Of a stretch of 32,539 nt of DNA, positions 8,860-18,339 are shown one piece after another. The stretch covers positions 1-32,539 of the forward strand of contig JAJZQS010000023.1 in assembly GCA_021806745.1 (NCBI GenBank), in the 5' to 3' direction. This stretch comes from a bacterium. Lineage in GTDB: Bacteria > Elusimicrobiota > Elusimicrobia > UBA1565 > UBA9628. Positions within the stretch are counted from its first letter, which is position 1; every line of letters begins with the position of its first letter. The position numbers and the translations under genes are program-made. The notes beneath the pieces are model-generated. The model did no database searches, had not been told where the DNA came from, and saw only the letters and a list, made by a program, of their open reading frames with translations.

Positions 8860-10029
8860 ATGCCCCTGCTCGACAAAGCCGCCGACGAATTGAATTGGAT
8901 GTTCCCGACTTTGCCGTGGACCGTGCGCCTGAGCTGGCGAGGCCAGAGCCGCCCGATCGGACGCGGCCCGGAGAGAGTGGAGATGGCCTGCAAGACGGAG
9001 GAATCCCTGCGCGCGCTGGCCGCGGGGGACCTGTCGCGCTTTCTTGATCACTATGTGCTTGGCGACGCGGACCTCAACGGCGACATGTACGCGTTCGTCG
9101 GCGCGCGCAATCACGTGCGCCGCGACGAGCTCTGGCGCATCCGCTGGAAGTACCAACTGCGCTACTTGTGGACCGCGCTGTTTCCCTCCTCGGTGAGGCG
9201 TAAGCTGAGGGCGGTCAGTTCCCACTATGATCTGCCCAACGAATTCATCCTGTCCTACCTGGACACGCGCACGCGGGCGTACTCGTGCGCGATGTGGGAT
9301 TCGCCCGAGACGATCGGCGACCTGAGCGACCAGACGCTGGAGGACGCTCAGCACAACAAGTTCCAAATGGCGCTCGACGAACTGCAGATCCAGCCCGGCG
9401 ACCGCTTCCTCGACATCGGCTGCGGCTACGGCTACGCGGTCCACCTCGCCGAGACCAAATACGGTTGCCGCGACGCGCTGGGCATCACGCTGTCGCAGAA
9501 CCAGATCGACGAGGGCTACTCGAAAAATCTCAAGCTCCTGCACTACAAGCAGCTTCCCGCCGACGGAAGCTTCGACAAGATCTACACCTGCGGCATGATC
9601 AGCCATCTCGATCGCTCCGAGATCGAGCAGTACTACCGCCATGTTTTCGGGCTGCTGAAGTCCGGAGGCAAGGTCTGGTTTCACGCGATCATCCCGCCGG
9701 CCAATTCCGCCGGGCTGACCAACTACACGACGATTTCCGGCACCTTCAGCCAGAAGTATGTTTTCCCGGACCACTTTCAATTCCCCGTCCATGTTCATCT
9801 GAAAATGATCGAGAAGATGGGGTTCCGGGTCAAAAAAATCCATTTCCGATACGGGCATTACGCCAAAACCCTGCGGCACTGGTATAAGCGTTATGTCGAG
9901 AATTTGCCGCGCACGCGGGCGATGATCACTCCGGTCATCGAACGCGCCTGGCATCTGTATTTGACCTACGCGTCCGTCGTCGACGGCCCCAATTCGGTGG
10001 TCAAGCAGATCGTCTGCGAAAAGGCCTGA
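8860..10029 (+). CDS. Cyclopropane-fatty-acyl-phospholipid synthase-like SAM-dependent methyltransferase
   Basis: 389 aa; SSHYDLPNEFILSYLDTRTRAYSCAMW, SAM motif FLDIGCGYGYAVHLAE, GITLSQNQ. Confidence 0.88.
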   Translation: MPLLDKAADELNWMFPTLPWTVRLSWRGQSRPIGRGPERVEMACKTEESLRALAAGDLSRFLDHYVLGDADLNGDMYAFVGARNHVRRDELWRIRWKYQLRYLWTALFPSSVRRKLRAVSSHYDLPNEFILSYLDTRTRAYSCAMWDSPETIGDLSDQTLEDAQHNKFQMALDELQIQPGDRFLDIGCGYGYAVHLAETKYGCRDALGITLSQNQIDEGYSKNLKLLHYKQLPADGSFDKIYTCGMISHLDRSEIEQYYRHVFGLLKSGGKVWFHAIIPPANSAGLTNYTTISGTFSQKYVFPDHFQFPVHVHLKMIEKMGFRVKKIHFRYGHYAKTLRHWYKRYVENLPRTRAMITPVIERAWHLYLTYASVVDGPNSVVKQIVCEKA

Positions 10030-10871
10030 TGCATCCGATCTTGTTTCGCTGGGCCGACGGAACGGGATTTGCGACCTATTCGGCGCTGGTCACGCTCGGC
10101 TACGTCGTCGGCGTGCTGTGGCTGAGGACGCAACTCGAGCATCATCGCGCCGAGCCCGCCGAGTTGTGGGGCATGGTCGCCGCGGTGTTGGCGGGCGGAA
10201 TCCTGGGCGGCAAGATCGGATTTTTCATCGTCGAGTGGACCGACTTCAAGGCCGATCCCTGGGCGATGATCCGGCGCTGGAACACCGGCTGGGTGTATTG
10301 GGGCGGAGTGATCCTGGGCTGCCTGGCGGGCCTCGCCTATCAATGGTGGCACAACCGCCGCTGGCGGCCGCGCGCATACCTGCCGGTGGCCGACTATTGC
10401 GTGGCGGCCGTGGCCATCGGCCATGTGCTGGGCCGGCTCGGCTGTCTGATGGAGGGCTGCTGCTACGGCCGGCCCACGAGCCTGCCTTGGGGCATTTCGT
10501 TCATCAGTCCCGCGTGCAGCGTGGCGCCCGAACTTCGCGGCATCCCGCTGCATCCGACGCAGATCTACGAGGGCCTCGGAGAGGCGTTCGCCGCGTGGTT
10601 TCTGACCGCGAGGCTTCTGCCCGCGATCCGCGCGGGAAAATACCGCTACGGCACCGGCTTTTTCGGCTACATCCTCTACTACTCGACGCTGCGCTTCGTC
10701 GTCGAATGCTTCCGCGGAGACGACCGCGGCGTTTTCCTATCCCCGATTTTGTCCCCGTCCCAGTGGACTTCGCTGTTCGCCTTCGCCGTCGCCGCGGCGA
10801 TACTATGGAAGCGAGGGATCGTCGAGCGCGATCCGGGGGGGCGCTCGTTGTTCTTGGAGGCGCCGCGATGA
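10029..10871 (+). CDS. lgt: Prolipoprotein diacylglyceryl transferase
   Basis: 280 aa multi-TM; GRLGCLMEGCCYGRPTSLPWG, HPTQIYE; start overlaps preceding stop (TGATG). Confidence 0.92.
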   Translation: MHPILFRWADGTGFATYSALVTLGYVVGVLWLRTQLEHHRAEPAELWGMVAAVLAGGILGGKIGFFIVEWTDFKADPWAMIRRWNTGWVYWGGVILGCLAGLAYQWWHNRRWRPRAYLPVADYCVAAVAIGHVLGRLGCLMEGCCYGRPTSLPWGISFISPACSVAPELRGIPLHPTQIYEGLGEAFAAWFLTARLLPAIRAGKYRYGTGFFGYILYYSTLRFVVECFRGDDRGVFLSPILSPSQWTSLFAFAVAAAILWKRGIVERDPGGRSLFLEAPR

Positions 10872-10889
10872 CGGCAAATCCGGGCGCGC

Positions 10890-12647
10890 CTACGGCAGCG
10901 CCAAGCCGCAGTCGAGGCCGTCCTTGACCACGGCTCGGATTTCGGCGGGCGAGGAGGCCGGCGCGGGATCGGCCAGCCGCAGCATCAGCGAGCGAAGCCC
11001 GGGATCGTCGGCCCGCGCGGAAAGCGCGCGCAGGCGGGCGGCGGTTCGACGCGCGTCTTGGGGGCGTCCGTCGACGCGGTCGAATTCCATCCGGATGCAC
11101 AACGACTTCAGCGAGTCGGGGCGAAGCGCCTCGGCCTGGCGGAGATAGGACCAGGCGGCGGGGCGCTCGTCGCGCACGGCCGCGGCTCCGGCCAGCACCA
11201 GGAGCGTCCAGTCCGGATGATGCTCCGGTCGCGCATGGGCTTGGGCGAAAAGCGCCGCGGCCCGCGCCTGTTCGGGATGGCCGCGTTCCAGCAGCATGCC
11301 GGCGTATGTCGTCCAGAGGACGTCCGTGTATTCCGGCATCAGCGCCGTCAGCCCGTAGATGAGCGGCTTGAGGGCCGCGTCGGGCACGCCGCGACGAAGC
11401 TGAGCGGAAATTCGCCCCAGCGGGTCGTGGAGAATCGGGTAGTAGTCGTGGCCGACGACGCGTTCGGCCCGCTCGAAATACCAAAGAGCCCGGAGCGGCT
11501 CGCCTCCGTATGCGCACACGCGCTCCAGCCCGGCCAGTCCCGCGATGGAGCCGGGCTCGCGCGCGAGCAACTGCGCGAACGCCGTCCGCGCTTGGGGCGC
11601 ATCCGCGGCGGAAAAGGCGCGCTCGCCGCGCCAATAGTCGGCGGCGATGGGCGCCGATGCGGCGGCGGAATCCTGCTCGCGGGCCGAAGCGAGGCGGCGC
11701 AGGCGTTCGGCCTCGGGTAGCAGCAGAACGCTCTCGTCGTCTCGAGAGAGCACCGCGAGGCGCCGCAGCGCGTCGAGGCGCGCCGCGGCGCCCGCGCCGT
11801 CCAACGCCGCTCGAGCGTCCGCGCGCCATAAACTCCGTCGCAGGGCGCGGCATCGCGGCGCTTCGCGAGGAGTCAGCGCCAGCGCGCGCGCGAAAGCGGC
11901 GCGCGCGAGCGCGTTCTGACCCAGGCGCAAGCGCGCGTCGCCGAGAAGAGCGTAGAGATCGGCCGCGACGGCCGAGCCGCGGCCCGCGTTCGCCCAAACT
12001 TCGACTTTGCGGGCGAATTCCGAGAGCGTGCGCGGGTCGGCGCCCTTTTTCAGCAATTCGCGCCCGAGCCCTTCGACGATCTCCCTCGAGAGCGGCGGGC
12101 CGTCCGGGGCCGCGCGCAGGGAAGCCGTCAGGGCTTTCAGTTCCGAGTCGGCTTGAGCCCGGTCGCCGAGAGCCAAGTCGAGCTCGGCGCGCTCAAGGAC
12201 GAGCAGAGGTTCGCCCGGGCAGCGGCGCGCACCCTCATCGAGAGTGCGCCTTGCTTCGTCGAGACGGCGGCGGTCGAGGAGGATGCGCGCAGACAGCGCG
12301 TAGGCGTGCGACAGGTACGGCTCGCGCCAGCAGCCGCCGTCGTCGGTCGGGCTCGCGCGCCCCCGCGCCTTCCGATAGCGTTGAAGCGCGCCGTTCGCGT
12401 CGCCCTCGGACTCGAGCATGAGCCCCAGCCCCAGTTGCGTCATCACGCGGCCCGAGGCCAGGAGTCGTTCGCGTTTTTTTCCTTCCACGCGCTCGCCGCC
12501 GGGGCGGCCGGGCGTGAGCCAATCGAAGGCCAGACGCAGGTCGCGGCTCGCCAGCGCGGCGGCCAGCAGCGCGAGAGCCGCCGCGGTCCAGGCGGCGGCG
12601 CGGCGTCGACGCGGCGCGGCGTCAGTCCGCGGCGGTTGTTCCGGCAT
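10890..12647 (-). CDS. TPR-rich protein with N-terminal membrane anchor
   Basis: ORF 10890..12785; likely ATG at 12647 (MPEQPPRTDAAPRRRRAAAWTAAALALLAAALA); repeated alpha-helical TPR-like units. Confidence 0.75.
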   Translation of the reverse strand: MPEQPPRTDAAPRRRRAAAWTAAALALLAAALASRDLRLAFDWLTPGRPGGERVEGKKRERLLASGRVMTQLGLGLMLESEGDANGALQRYRKARGRASPTDDGGCWREPYLSHAYALSARILLDRRRLDEARRTLDEGARRCPGEPLLVLERAELDLALGDRAQADSELKALTASLRAAPDGPPLSREIVEGLGRELLKKGADPRTLSEFARKVEVWANAGRGSAVAADLYALLGDARLRLGQNALARAAFARALALTPREAPRCRALRRSLWRADARAALDGAGAAARLDALRRLAVLSRDDESVLLLPEAERLRRLASAREQDSAAASAPIAADYWRGERAFSAADAPQARTAFAQLLAREPGSIAGLAGLERVCAYGGEPLRALWYFERAERVVGHDYYPILHDPLGRISAQLRRGVPDAALKPLIYGLTALMPEYTDVLWTTYAGMLLERGHPEQARAAALFAQAHARPEHHPDWTLLVLAGAAAVRDERPAAWSYLRQAEALRPDSLKSLCIRMEFDRVDGRPQDARRTAARLRALSARADDPGLRSLMLRLADPAPASSPAEIRAVVKDGLDCGLALP

Positions 12648-12703
12648 CCCGGTATTGTCGTATAGCGCGTCCGTCCGCGCAAGGCTGACGGCGCTTTCGC
12701 GCC

Positions 12704-14674
12704 CTAGCGCAGCGACATCGCGCACTCGTAGGCTTCGCGCAGCGCGCTGGTGATGTTCGCGTTGTGCCCGGGTTCGTCGCGGCACGCTCCGACGCTCGCG
12801 AAGGCGATGGACAGACGGCGCAGCGTCTCGCGCGGGCCCGGGCGCGGGTCGTGGCCCGCGGCGACGACGACCGTCGCGGCCGGCACGCTCCGGCGCCGGC
12901 CCCCGGCGCGATCGCAGATCTCGACTTCTCCGGGAGACACGCGTACGAGTTCGACGGACTTCAAGGCTTCCACGCCGGCGTCCTTGAGTTCATTCATCAG
13001 GACCCAGCGGGTCGTCCAGCCGACTTTGTGCGCGAGCTTGCGGCTGGACCGCTGGAGGATGGTCACGCGCGCGCCGGGGCCGCCGAGGCGGGTCAGGAAT
13101 TTCGCCGCGTCGCAGGCCACGCCGCCCCCTCCGACGACGACGGCCGGAAACGCGACCGGCCGCGCTCCTTCCAGCACCTCGCGATAGCCGAGCACGTGCG
13201 CGCCGTCCGCTCCGGGTACGCCGTCCAGCCGCCGGGGCGCGCCGCCGACCGCGACGACGGCGAAATCCCACGCCTCCTGCGCCGCGTCGTGGTCCTGGAA
13301 CGCGCAGTTGAGCCGGATCTCGACTCCGGCGCGACGAGCTTCGTGCGAGTAATAGCGGACCGTCTCGGCGAACTCTCCTTTCCCGGGCACGAGCGCGGCG
13401 GCGTTGAGCTGGCCGCCGAGGCGTTCGGAAGCTTCGAACAGCGTTACCCGGGCGCCGCGCCGCGCCAGGAACAGAGCCGCGCCCAGGCCGGCGATCCCGC
13501 CGCCGATCACGGCGACGCGGCGAGGGCCCTCGAAAGGCGGGTAGACCCCCTCGTTCGGCTTCGCGCAGTCGGGGGCGACGCTGCAGCCGACCGGCTCGCC
13601 GCTGGAGAAGATGAAGTCCAGGCAGCTCTGGTTGCAGGCGATGCAGGTGTTGATCTGCTCGAAGGCTCCGCGGCGGGCTTTGTCGGCCAGCGCGGCGTCG
13701 GCCAGGAACGGCCGTCCCATCGCGATCACGTCCGCGGCGCCGTCTTCCAGCAGGCGCTCGGCCAGGCGGGGGTCGTTGATGCGGTTGCTGACGGCGAACT
13801 TGAGCGCCGGGAATCGGGCGCGCAGCCGCGCGGAGACTTCGGCGAACGCGGCGCGCGGCACCGACATCGAGATGGTCGGGACCGAGGATTCGTGGCAGCC
13901 GATGCCGACGTTGATCAGATCAGGACCGAACGGGATCAGGAGCTCGACGAGGGCGTCGGACTCCGCGCTCGTCAGTCCGCCCGCGATCAGGTCGCGACAG
14001 GGCACTCGGAAGATCAGCGGATAGCGCGGTCCCACGCTTGCGCGCACGGCCTCGGCGACCGCCAGCGCGAAGCGCGAGCGGTTTTCGAAAGAACCTCCCC
14101 AGCGGTCCACGCGGCGGTTGAAGACCGGAGCCAGGAATTGATGGACGAGAAATCCCTGCGAAAAACACAGTTCGACGGCGTCGTAGCCGACTTGCGCGGC
14201 GCGCGCGGCGCAGGCGGCGTAGGCGCGCACGGTCGCCGCGATGCCGTCTTCGTCCAGAGCGCGTGGCGTGTAGGGAATTTCGGGAGCGCGTCGCGGCGAA
14301 GACGAAACCAGCCCCGCGTGCGACGCGTGGCGTCCGAGGTGAAGAATCTGCAGGGCGATGCGGCCGCCTTCCGAGTGCACCGCGTCGACGATCCCGCGGT
14401 GGCGCGGAATGTCCTCGTCTTGCGCCAGCGCGAAGCCGCTCGGCGTGGATTTCCCGGCGGCGTCGGGGCTGCAGCCGGCGGTCACGATCAGGCCGACGCC
14501 CAGCCGCGCGCGTCGCGCGTAGAAGCGCGCCAGGCGTTCGTATTGCGCGGGGTCGTCGTCTAGGCCCATGTGCAGCGAGCTCATCAGCAGGCGGTTGGGC
14601 AACTCCAGCGAGTTCAGGCGCAGAGGGGAGAATAATCGCGGCAAAGCCGGGGCGGCGCGCGAGGCTTCGCTCAC
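12704..14674 (-). CDS. Old-yellow-enzyme/2,4-dienoyl-CoA reductase-like NADH:flavin oxidoreductase with [4Fe-4S] and FAD/NAD domains
   Basis: GTG start at 14674 overlaps fabG-like stop; LFSPLRLNSLELPNRLLMSS, RWGGSFENR, cluster motif CIACNQSCLDFIFSSGEPVGC (C-x2-C-x3-C-x11-C), VAVIGGGIAGLGAA. Confidence 0.92.
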   Translation of the reverse strand: MSEASRAAPALPRLFSPLRLNSLELPNRLLMSSLHMGLDDDPAQYERLARFYARRARLGVGLIVTAGCSPDAAGKSTPSGFALAQDEDIPRHRGIVDAVHSEGGRIALQILHLGRHASHAGLVSSSPRRAPEIPYTPRALDEDGIAATVRAYAACAARAAQVGYDAVELCFSQGFLVHQFLAPVFNRRVDRWGGSFENRSRFALAVAEAVRASVGPRYPLIFRVPCRDLIAGGLTSAESDALVELLIPFGPDLINVGIGCHESSVPTISMSVPRAAFAEVSARLRARFPALKFAVSNRINDPRLAERLLEDGAADVIAMGRPFLADAALADKARRGAFEQINTCIACNQSCLDFIFSSGEPVGCSVAPDCAKPNEGVYPPFEGPRRVAVIGGGIAGLGAALFLARRGARVTLFEASERLGGQLNAAALVPGKGEFAETVRYYSHEARRAGVEIRLNCAFQDHDAAQEAWDFAVVAVGGAPRRLDGVPGADGAHVLGYREVLEGARPVAFPAVVVGGGGVACDAAKFLTRLGGPGARVTILQRSSRKLAHKVGWTTRWVLMNELKDAGVEALKSVELVRVSPGEVEICDRAGGRRRSVPAATVVVAAGHDPRPGPRETLRRLSIAFASVGACRDEPGHNANITSALREAYECAMSLR

Positions 14675-15435
14675 GCGGAAAGGCCGCCGTCGACGACGAG
14701 GACTTGGCCCGTCACGTAGCCGGCCGCGGGGGAAGCCAGGAACGCGGCGCATTGCGCGACCTCCTCGGCGCGCCCCAGACGCCCCAGCGCGATCATCCGG
14801 CGCGGATCGGCCGGGGTTTCCTCGGACTTTCCGGCGGCGGAGCCGCGCAGCATGTCGGTATCGATGAATCCCGGCGCGACCGCGTTCACGCGGATCCCGT
14901 GGCGGCCGAGTTCGCGCGCGAGCACGCGAGTCAGCGCGATCAGGCCGCCCTTGGCCGCGGCGTAGTTGGCCTGGCCGGGAAGTCCGCGCAGACCGCTGAG
15001 GGAGGCCACGTTGACGATGCAGCCGCGGCGGCGGGCGATCATCGCCGACGCGGCCTCGCGCGCGCAATGGAACGCTCCGTCCAGGTTCGTACCCAGGACT
15101 TCGCGCCAGTCCTCGGTCGACATCACCGCGAAGGGGCGGTCGCGCAGGACGCCGGCATTGTTGACCAGAGTGCGCACCCAGAAGCCGCGCGCGCGAATCT
15201 CGGCGAACATCGCGCGTACGGCTTCGCGGTCGCCGACGTCGGCGCGCAACGCGTCGGCGCCCGCGCCCTTTTCGCGGACCAGGCGGCAGGTCTCGCCGGC
15301 GGCCTCGGCGTCGGCTTTGTAGTTGACGAAGACCTGCGCGCCGCGGGCGGCCAGGGCCAGAGCGATCGCGCGCCCGATGCCGCGTCCTCCGCCGGTCACG
15401 AGAACGGCGTCTTTAAGCGGCGACGGGATCGTCAT
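14671..15435 (-). CDS. 3-oxoacyl-ACP reductase (FabG-like SDR)
   Basis: 254 aa; VTGGGRGIGRAIA, NNAG, YAAAKGGLIALTRVLARELGRHGIRVNAVAPGFIDTDM. Confidence 0.94.
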   Translation of the reverse strand: MTIPSPLKDAVLVTGGGRGIGRAIALALAARGAQVFVNYKADAEAAGETCRLVREKGAGADALRADVGDREAVRAMFAEIRARGFWVRTLVNNAGVLRDRPFAVMSTEDWREVLGTNLDGAFHCAREAASAMIARRRGCIVNVASLSGLRGLPGQANYAAAKGGLIALTRVLARELGRHGIRVNAVAPGFIDTDMLRGSAAGKSEETPADPRRMIALGRLGRAEEVAQCAAFLASPAAGYVTGQVLVVDGGLSA

Positions 15436-15436
15436 C

Positions 15437-16642
15437 TCAGGCGTCTCCTCGCTCCAGATGAAGGACGCCGTAGCGCCCGTCCGATTCCAGGCCCGAGACC
15501 AGCGCCGCCGCCCCCGAAAGCGCGCCCCCTTGCGCTCGTTCGCGTACGGCTTGGGGCGCGTCGTGAGCGGTGTGGCGCGTGGGGGGGGCGCGTCGCGCGC
15601 GCAGGCACGCGGCGGCCAGCGCCGCCTGTAGGAGGCCGGTCCAGCACTCGCCTTCTCCTGAAAATGAACGCGGCGCGCAAAAGAGCGTGGGCGGATCGGC
15701 GTCCTTTGCCCATAAGCTCAGCGCGTGGGCCTCGGCGAGTTCGTGGGTTCGGGCGCCGCCGCCCGAGCAAGCCGACAGCAGCGCGACTTCGCTGCGCGAG
15801 AGGCCGCCTTCGGCGAGCAGCCGCGTCCAAGCGCCGAGAAGACCCTCGCCCCACGGACCGCCGCCCAAGCGGCCGCAGCGCCAGCCGCGCACGCGCGCGT
15901 ACGCGGCGGCTCCCCGAGCGCGGGCGGCGTCGGCGCGCTCGAGTACGAGCGCGACCCCGCCTTCCGAAGGGATAAGTCTCCCCGGCGTTCGCCCGAAGAA
16001 CGCCGGGGCGGGGCGCGCGCAATCTTCGCCGTGCTCGGCGCGAAAAGAATAGAGCGCGAACTTTGACAAGATCTCGGCGGCCGTCACGACGGCGGTCCGT
16101 GCGCGGCCCAGGCGCAGAAAGTCGTAGGCGCGGCCGACGGCTTCCAGCGCGGCCAGGCTTCCCGAGGCCAGCGTCGTGCTGGGGCCGCGCAGGCCGAAGC
16201 GGATCGCGATCTGGCCGCAGGAGATGTTGCGCGCCATCCATGGGAAGTTGGCGGGGTTAAGAGCGCGCGGCTTCCCATCCAGGATCGGCTGGGTGAAGCG
16301 CAGCATCGAGGTTCTCTCCGCGCGCGAGGTGGCGAAAAACACCGCGGTGCCGTCCCGGTCGATCCCGCCGTCGGCAAGTCCGGCGTTTTCAAGCGCCTGG
16401 CCCGCCGCGCACGTCGACATCGCCATCACGCGGTCGACCTGGCGGAGTTGGCGCTCGGTGAAGAATCGTTCTTTCGGGATGACGCGTGCCGCGCCGATCA
16501 CGGCGCCCGCGCCCGGCGGGTCCTGCTCCGCGGGCCACGGCGCGTACGCGCTCGCGTCCGAGCTCGCGGACTCGAGTACGGCGTCGATGCCCAGGCCATG
16601 CGGGCCGACGACGCCGACGCCGGTGATCCAGACCTCGGACAC
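15437..16642 (-). CDS. Beta-ketoacyl-ACP synthase-like protein lacking the catalytic triad (chain-length-factor-like pseudo-KS)
   Basis: 401 aa thiolase-fold KS homologue (VWITGVGVVGPHG; GPSTTLASGSLAALEAVG; PSEGGVALVLE) with Ser at the Cys position and no matching His residues. Confidence 0.88.
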   Translation of the reverse strand: MSEVWITGVGVVGPHGLGIDAVLESASSDASAYAPWPAEQDPPGAGAVIGAARVIPKERFFTERQLRQVDRVMAMSTCAAGQALENAGLADGGIDRDGTAVFFATSRAERTSMLRFTQPILDGKPRALNPANFPWMARNISCGQIAIRFGLRGPSTTLASGSLAALEAVGRAYDFLRLGRARTAVVTAAEILSKFALYSFRAEHGEDCARPAPAFFGRTPGRLIPSEGGVALVLERADAARARGAAAYARVRGWRCGRLGGGPWGEGLLGAWTRLLAEGGLSRSEVALLSACSGGGARTHELAEAHALSLWAKDADPPTLFCAPRSFSGEGECWTGLLQAALAAACLRARRAPPTRHTAHDAPQAVRERAQGGALSGAAALVSGLESDGRYGVLHLERGDA

Positions 16643-16645
16643 GGC

Positions 16646-17878
16646 TCAGCTCTCCCCGTCCCAGCGCCGCAACGCGACGCACGAGCAGGCGCCGCCGAAG
16701 CCGAACGACTGCGAAATCGCCGTACGGATGGAGGCGCGGCGAGGCTCGCCCTTGACCAGGTCCATGTTCAGGCCTTCGGCGTCGCCGCGCGTGCCGGGCG
16801 TGGGGGGCACGAGGCCGGTTTTGAGCGCCAAGATCGTCGCGACGGCCTCCAAAGCTCCGGAGGCGCCCATGCAGTGGCCGATCGCGGCTTTGTTGGAGTT
16901 GGCGAGGATGCGCGGCGCGCGCGCGCCGAAGACCGCCTCGACGGCGCGGATCTCGGTGGCGTCGTTGTATCGCGTCGCCGTGCCGTGCGTGTTGACGTAG
17001 TCGACGGCCTCCGGAGGGACGCCCGCCTCCTCGAGCGCGCGGCGCATCGCCAGCGCTTCGCCGGCGCCGTCTTCGGAAGTGGCGGTCAGGTGGTGGGCGG
17101 TGTTGCTGAGCCCGTAGCCGAGAACTTCGGCCAGGATTTCGGCGCCGCGCGAGAGCGCGGACTCGAGCGTTTCCAGATAGAGCGCGCCTGCGCCCTCGCC
17201 GATGAAAAATCCGTCGCGTTCGCGGTCGAAAGGTTTGGCCGAGGAGACGGTGATCGCGAACATCGAGTTGAATCCGCCGTGAATGGATTCGGCCAGCACG
17301 TCGCCGCCGCCGGCGAGGGCCGCGTCGCAGGCGCCCAGGCGGATCATGTCGAACGCGTGGCCGATCGCGTCCGTCGAAGAAGCGCAGGCGGTGGAGATCA
17401 GGCCCGAGGGCCCGGTCAAGTTGTGGCGTTCGACGAGAAAGCTCAACTGGTATCCCGGGCGCGCGGCGGTCACGAGTCCGGCGGAGGGGCGCGGGCCGCC
17501 GCCGAGGTAGTCGCGGGCGATGGCCATCTGCTCGGCGGCTCCCGCGCACAGCATGCCCAGCGCGCAACCGACGCGATCTTCGTCGGAGAACTTGGGGCCG
17601 ACTCGGGCCGCGCGCAGGGCCTCGTCGGCGGCCAGCGCCATGAAGAAGGCGGAGTCTTCCGCCGGATCGCCGCAGGCGCGGCGCAGTTCGGCGTCGGCGT
17701 AGAGCGATGGGGGCACCTCGGCGCCGAGGCGGCTTCGGTAGGGCGTGGAGTCGAAGCGTTCGATCGGCCGCGCGGCCGAATCGCCGCGCAAGAGCGCCTT
17801 CCAGTACGCGTCGATGCCGCGTCCGAACGCGGTGACGGCGCCAAGGCCCGTGGCGACGACGCGCCGGGCGCTCATCAC
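16646..17878 (-). CDS. Beta-ketoacyl-ACP synthase (FabF/KSII-like), intact catalytic residues
   Basis: 410 aa; STACASSTDAIG, NTHGTATRYND, NSNKAAIGHCMGASGALEA, QSFGFGG. Confidence 0.95.
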   Translation of the reverse strand: MMSARRVVATGLGAVTAFGRGIDAYWKALLRGDSAARPIERFDSTPYRSRLGAEVPPSLYADAELRRACGDPAEDSAFFMALAADEALRAARVGPKFSDEDRVGCALGMLCAGAAEQMAIARDYLGGGPRPSAGLVTAARPGYQLSFLVERHNLTGPSGLISTACASSTDAIGHAFDMIRLGACDAALAGGGDVLAESIHGGFNSMFAITVSSAKPFDRERDGFFIGEGAGALYLETLESALSRGAEILAEVLGYGLSNTAHHLTATSEDGAGEALAMRRALEEAGVPPEAVDYVNTHGTATRYNDATEIRAVEAVFGARAPRILANSNKAAIGHCMGASGALEAVATILALKTGLVPPTPGTRGDAEGLNMDLVKGEPRRASIRTAISQSFGFGGACSCVALRRWDGES

Positions 17879-18339
17879 GCGCCGGCCCCGCCCAGTCGCG
17901 CGGGATCGATCGAACTGATCGCGAGGTCGACGGTCGCGGCCTTGAGGCCATGCTCGTCGAAGGCGAACCCCGACGCGCGCGCGAGCCCGCCGAACGGCGC
18001 GTGCAGCGCTATTTCGAGGCGCACGGTCGTCTCCGGCCGCGTCGGCCGATGGAGCAGGCAGCGGCGCACGGCGGCGAGCACGCCCACCTCGGCGTTCGCC
18101 GACGGACGCCCCGCCGCGATCGCGACGCCGGCCAGTTGAGCGACGGCCTCGATCAGGAAAATTCCGGGCACCACCGGCAGTCCCGGAAAATGCCCGGCGA
18201 TGTGCGGGTGCTCGCGGCTCCAGCGCGCCTCTCCGACCGCGCGCCCGCCGTCGATTTCGGCCGAAAGCAGGAACAGCGCCGCGCCGCGGTGCGGAAGCAG
18301 GCGCTCGATTTCGGACCGGGAGAGGCGCCGTGCGCTCAC
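17875..18339 (-). CDS. 3-hydroxyacyl-ACP dehydratase (FabZ-like hotdog)
   Basis: 154 aa; LLPHRGAALFLLS, HIAGHFPGLPVVPGIFLIEAVAQLAGV. Confidence 0.92.
   Translation of the reverse strand: MSARRLSRSEIERLLPHRGAALFLLSAEIDGGRAVGEARWSREHPHIAGHFPGLPVVPGIFLIEAVAQLAGVAIAAGRPSANAEVGVLAAVRRCLLHRPTRPETTVRLEIALHAPFGGLARASGFAFDEHGLKAATVDLAISSIDPARLGGAGA

Noticed and set aside
12764-18139. Long plus-strand ORFs 12764..14563, 14263..15975, 16448..18139
   Set aside because: No recognisable motifs, Arg/Gly/Ala-rich; antisense to the ACP-KS-KR-FadH operon.
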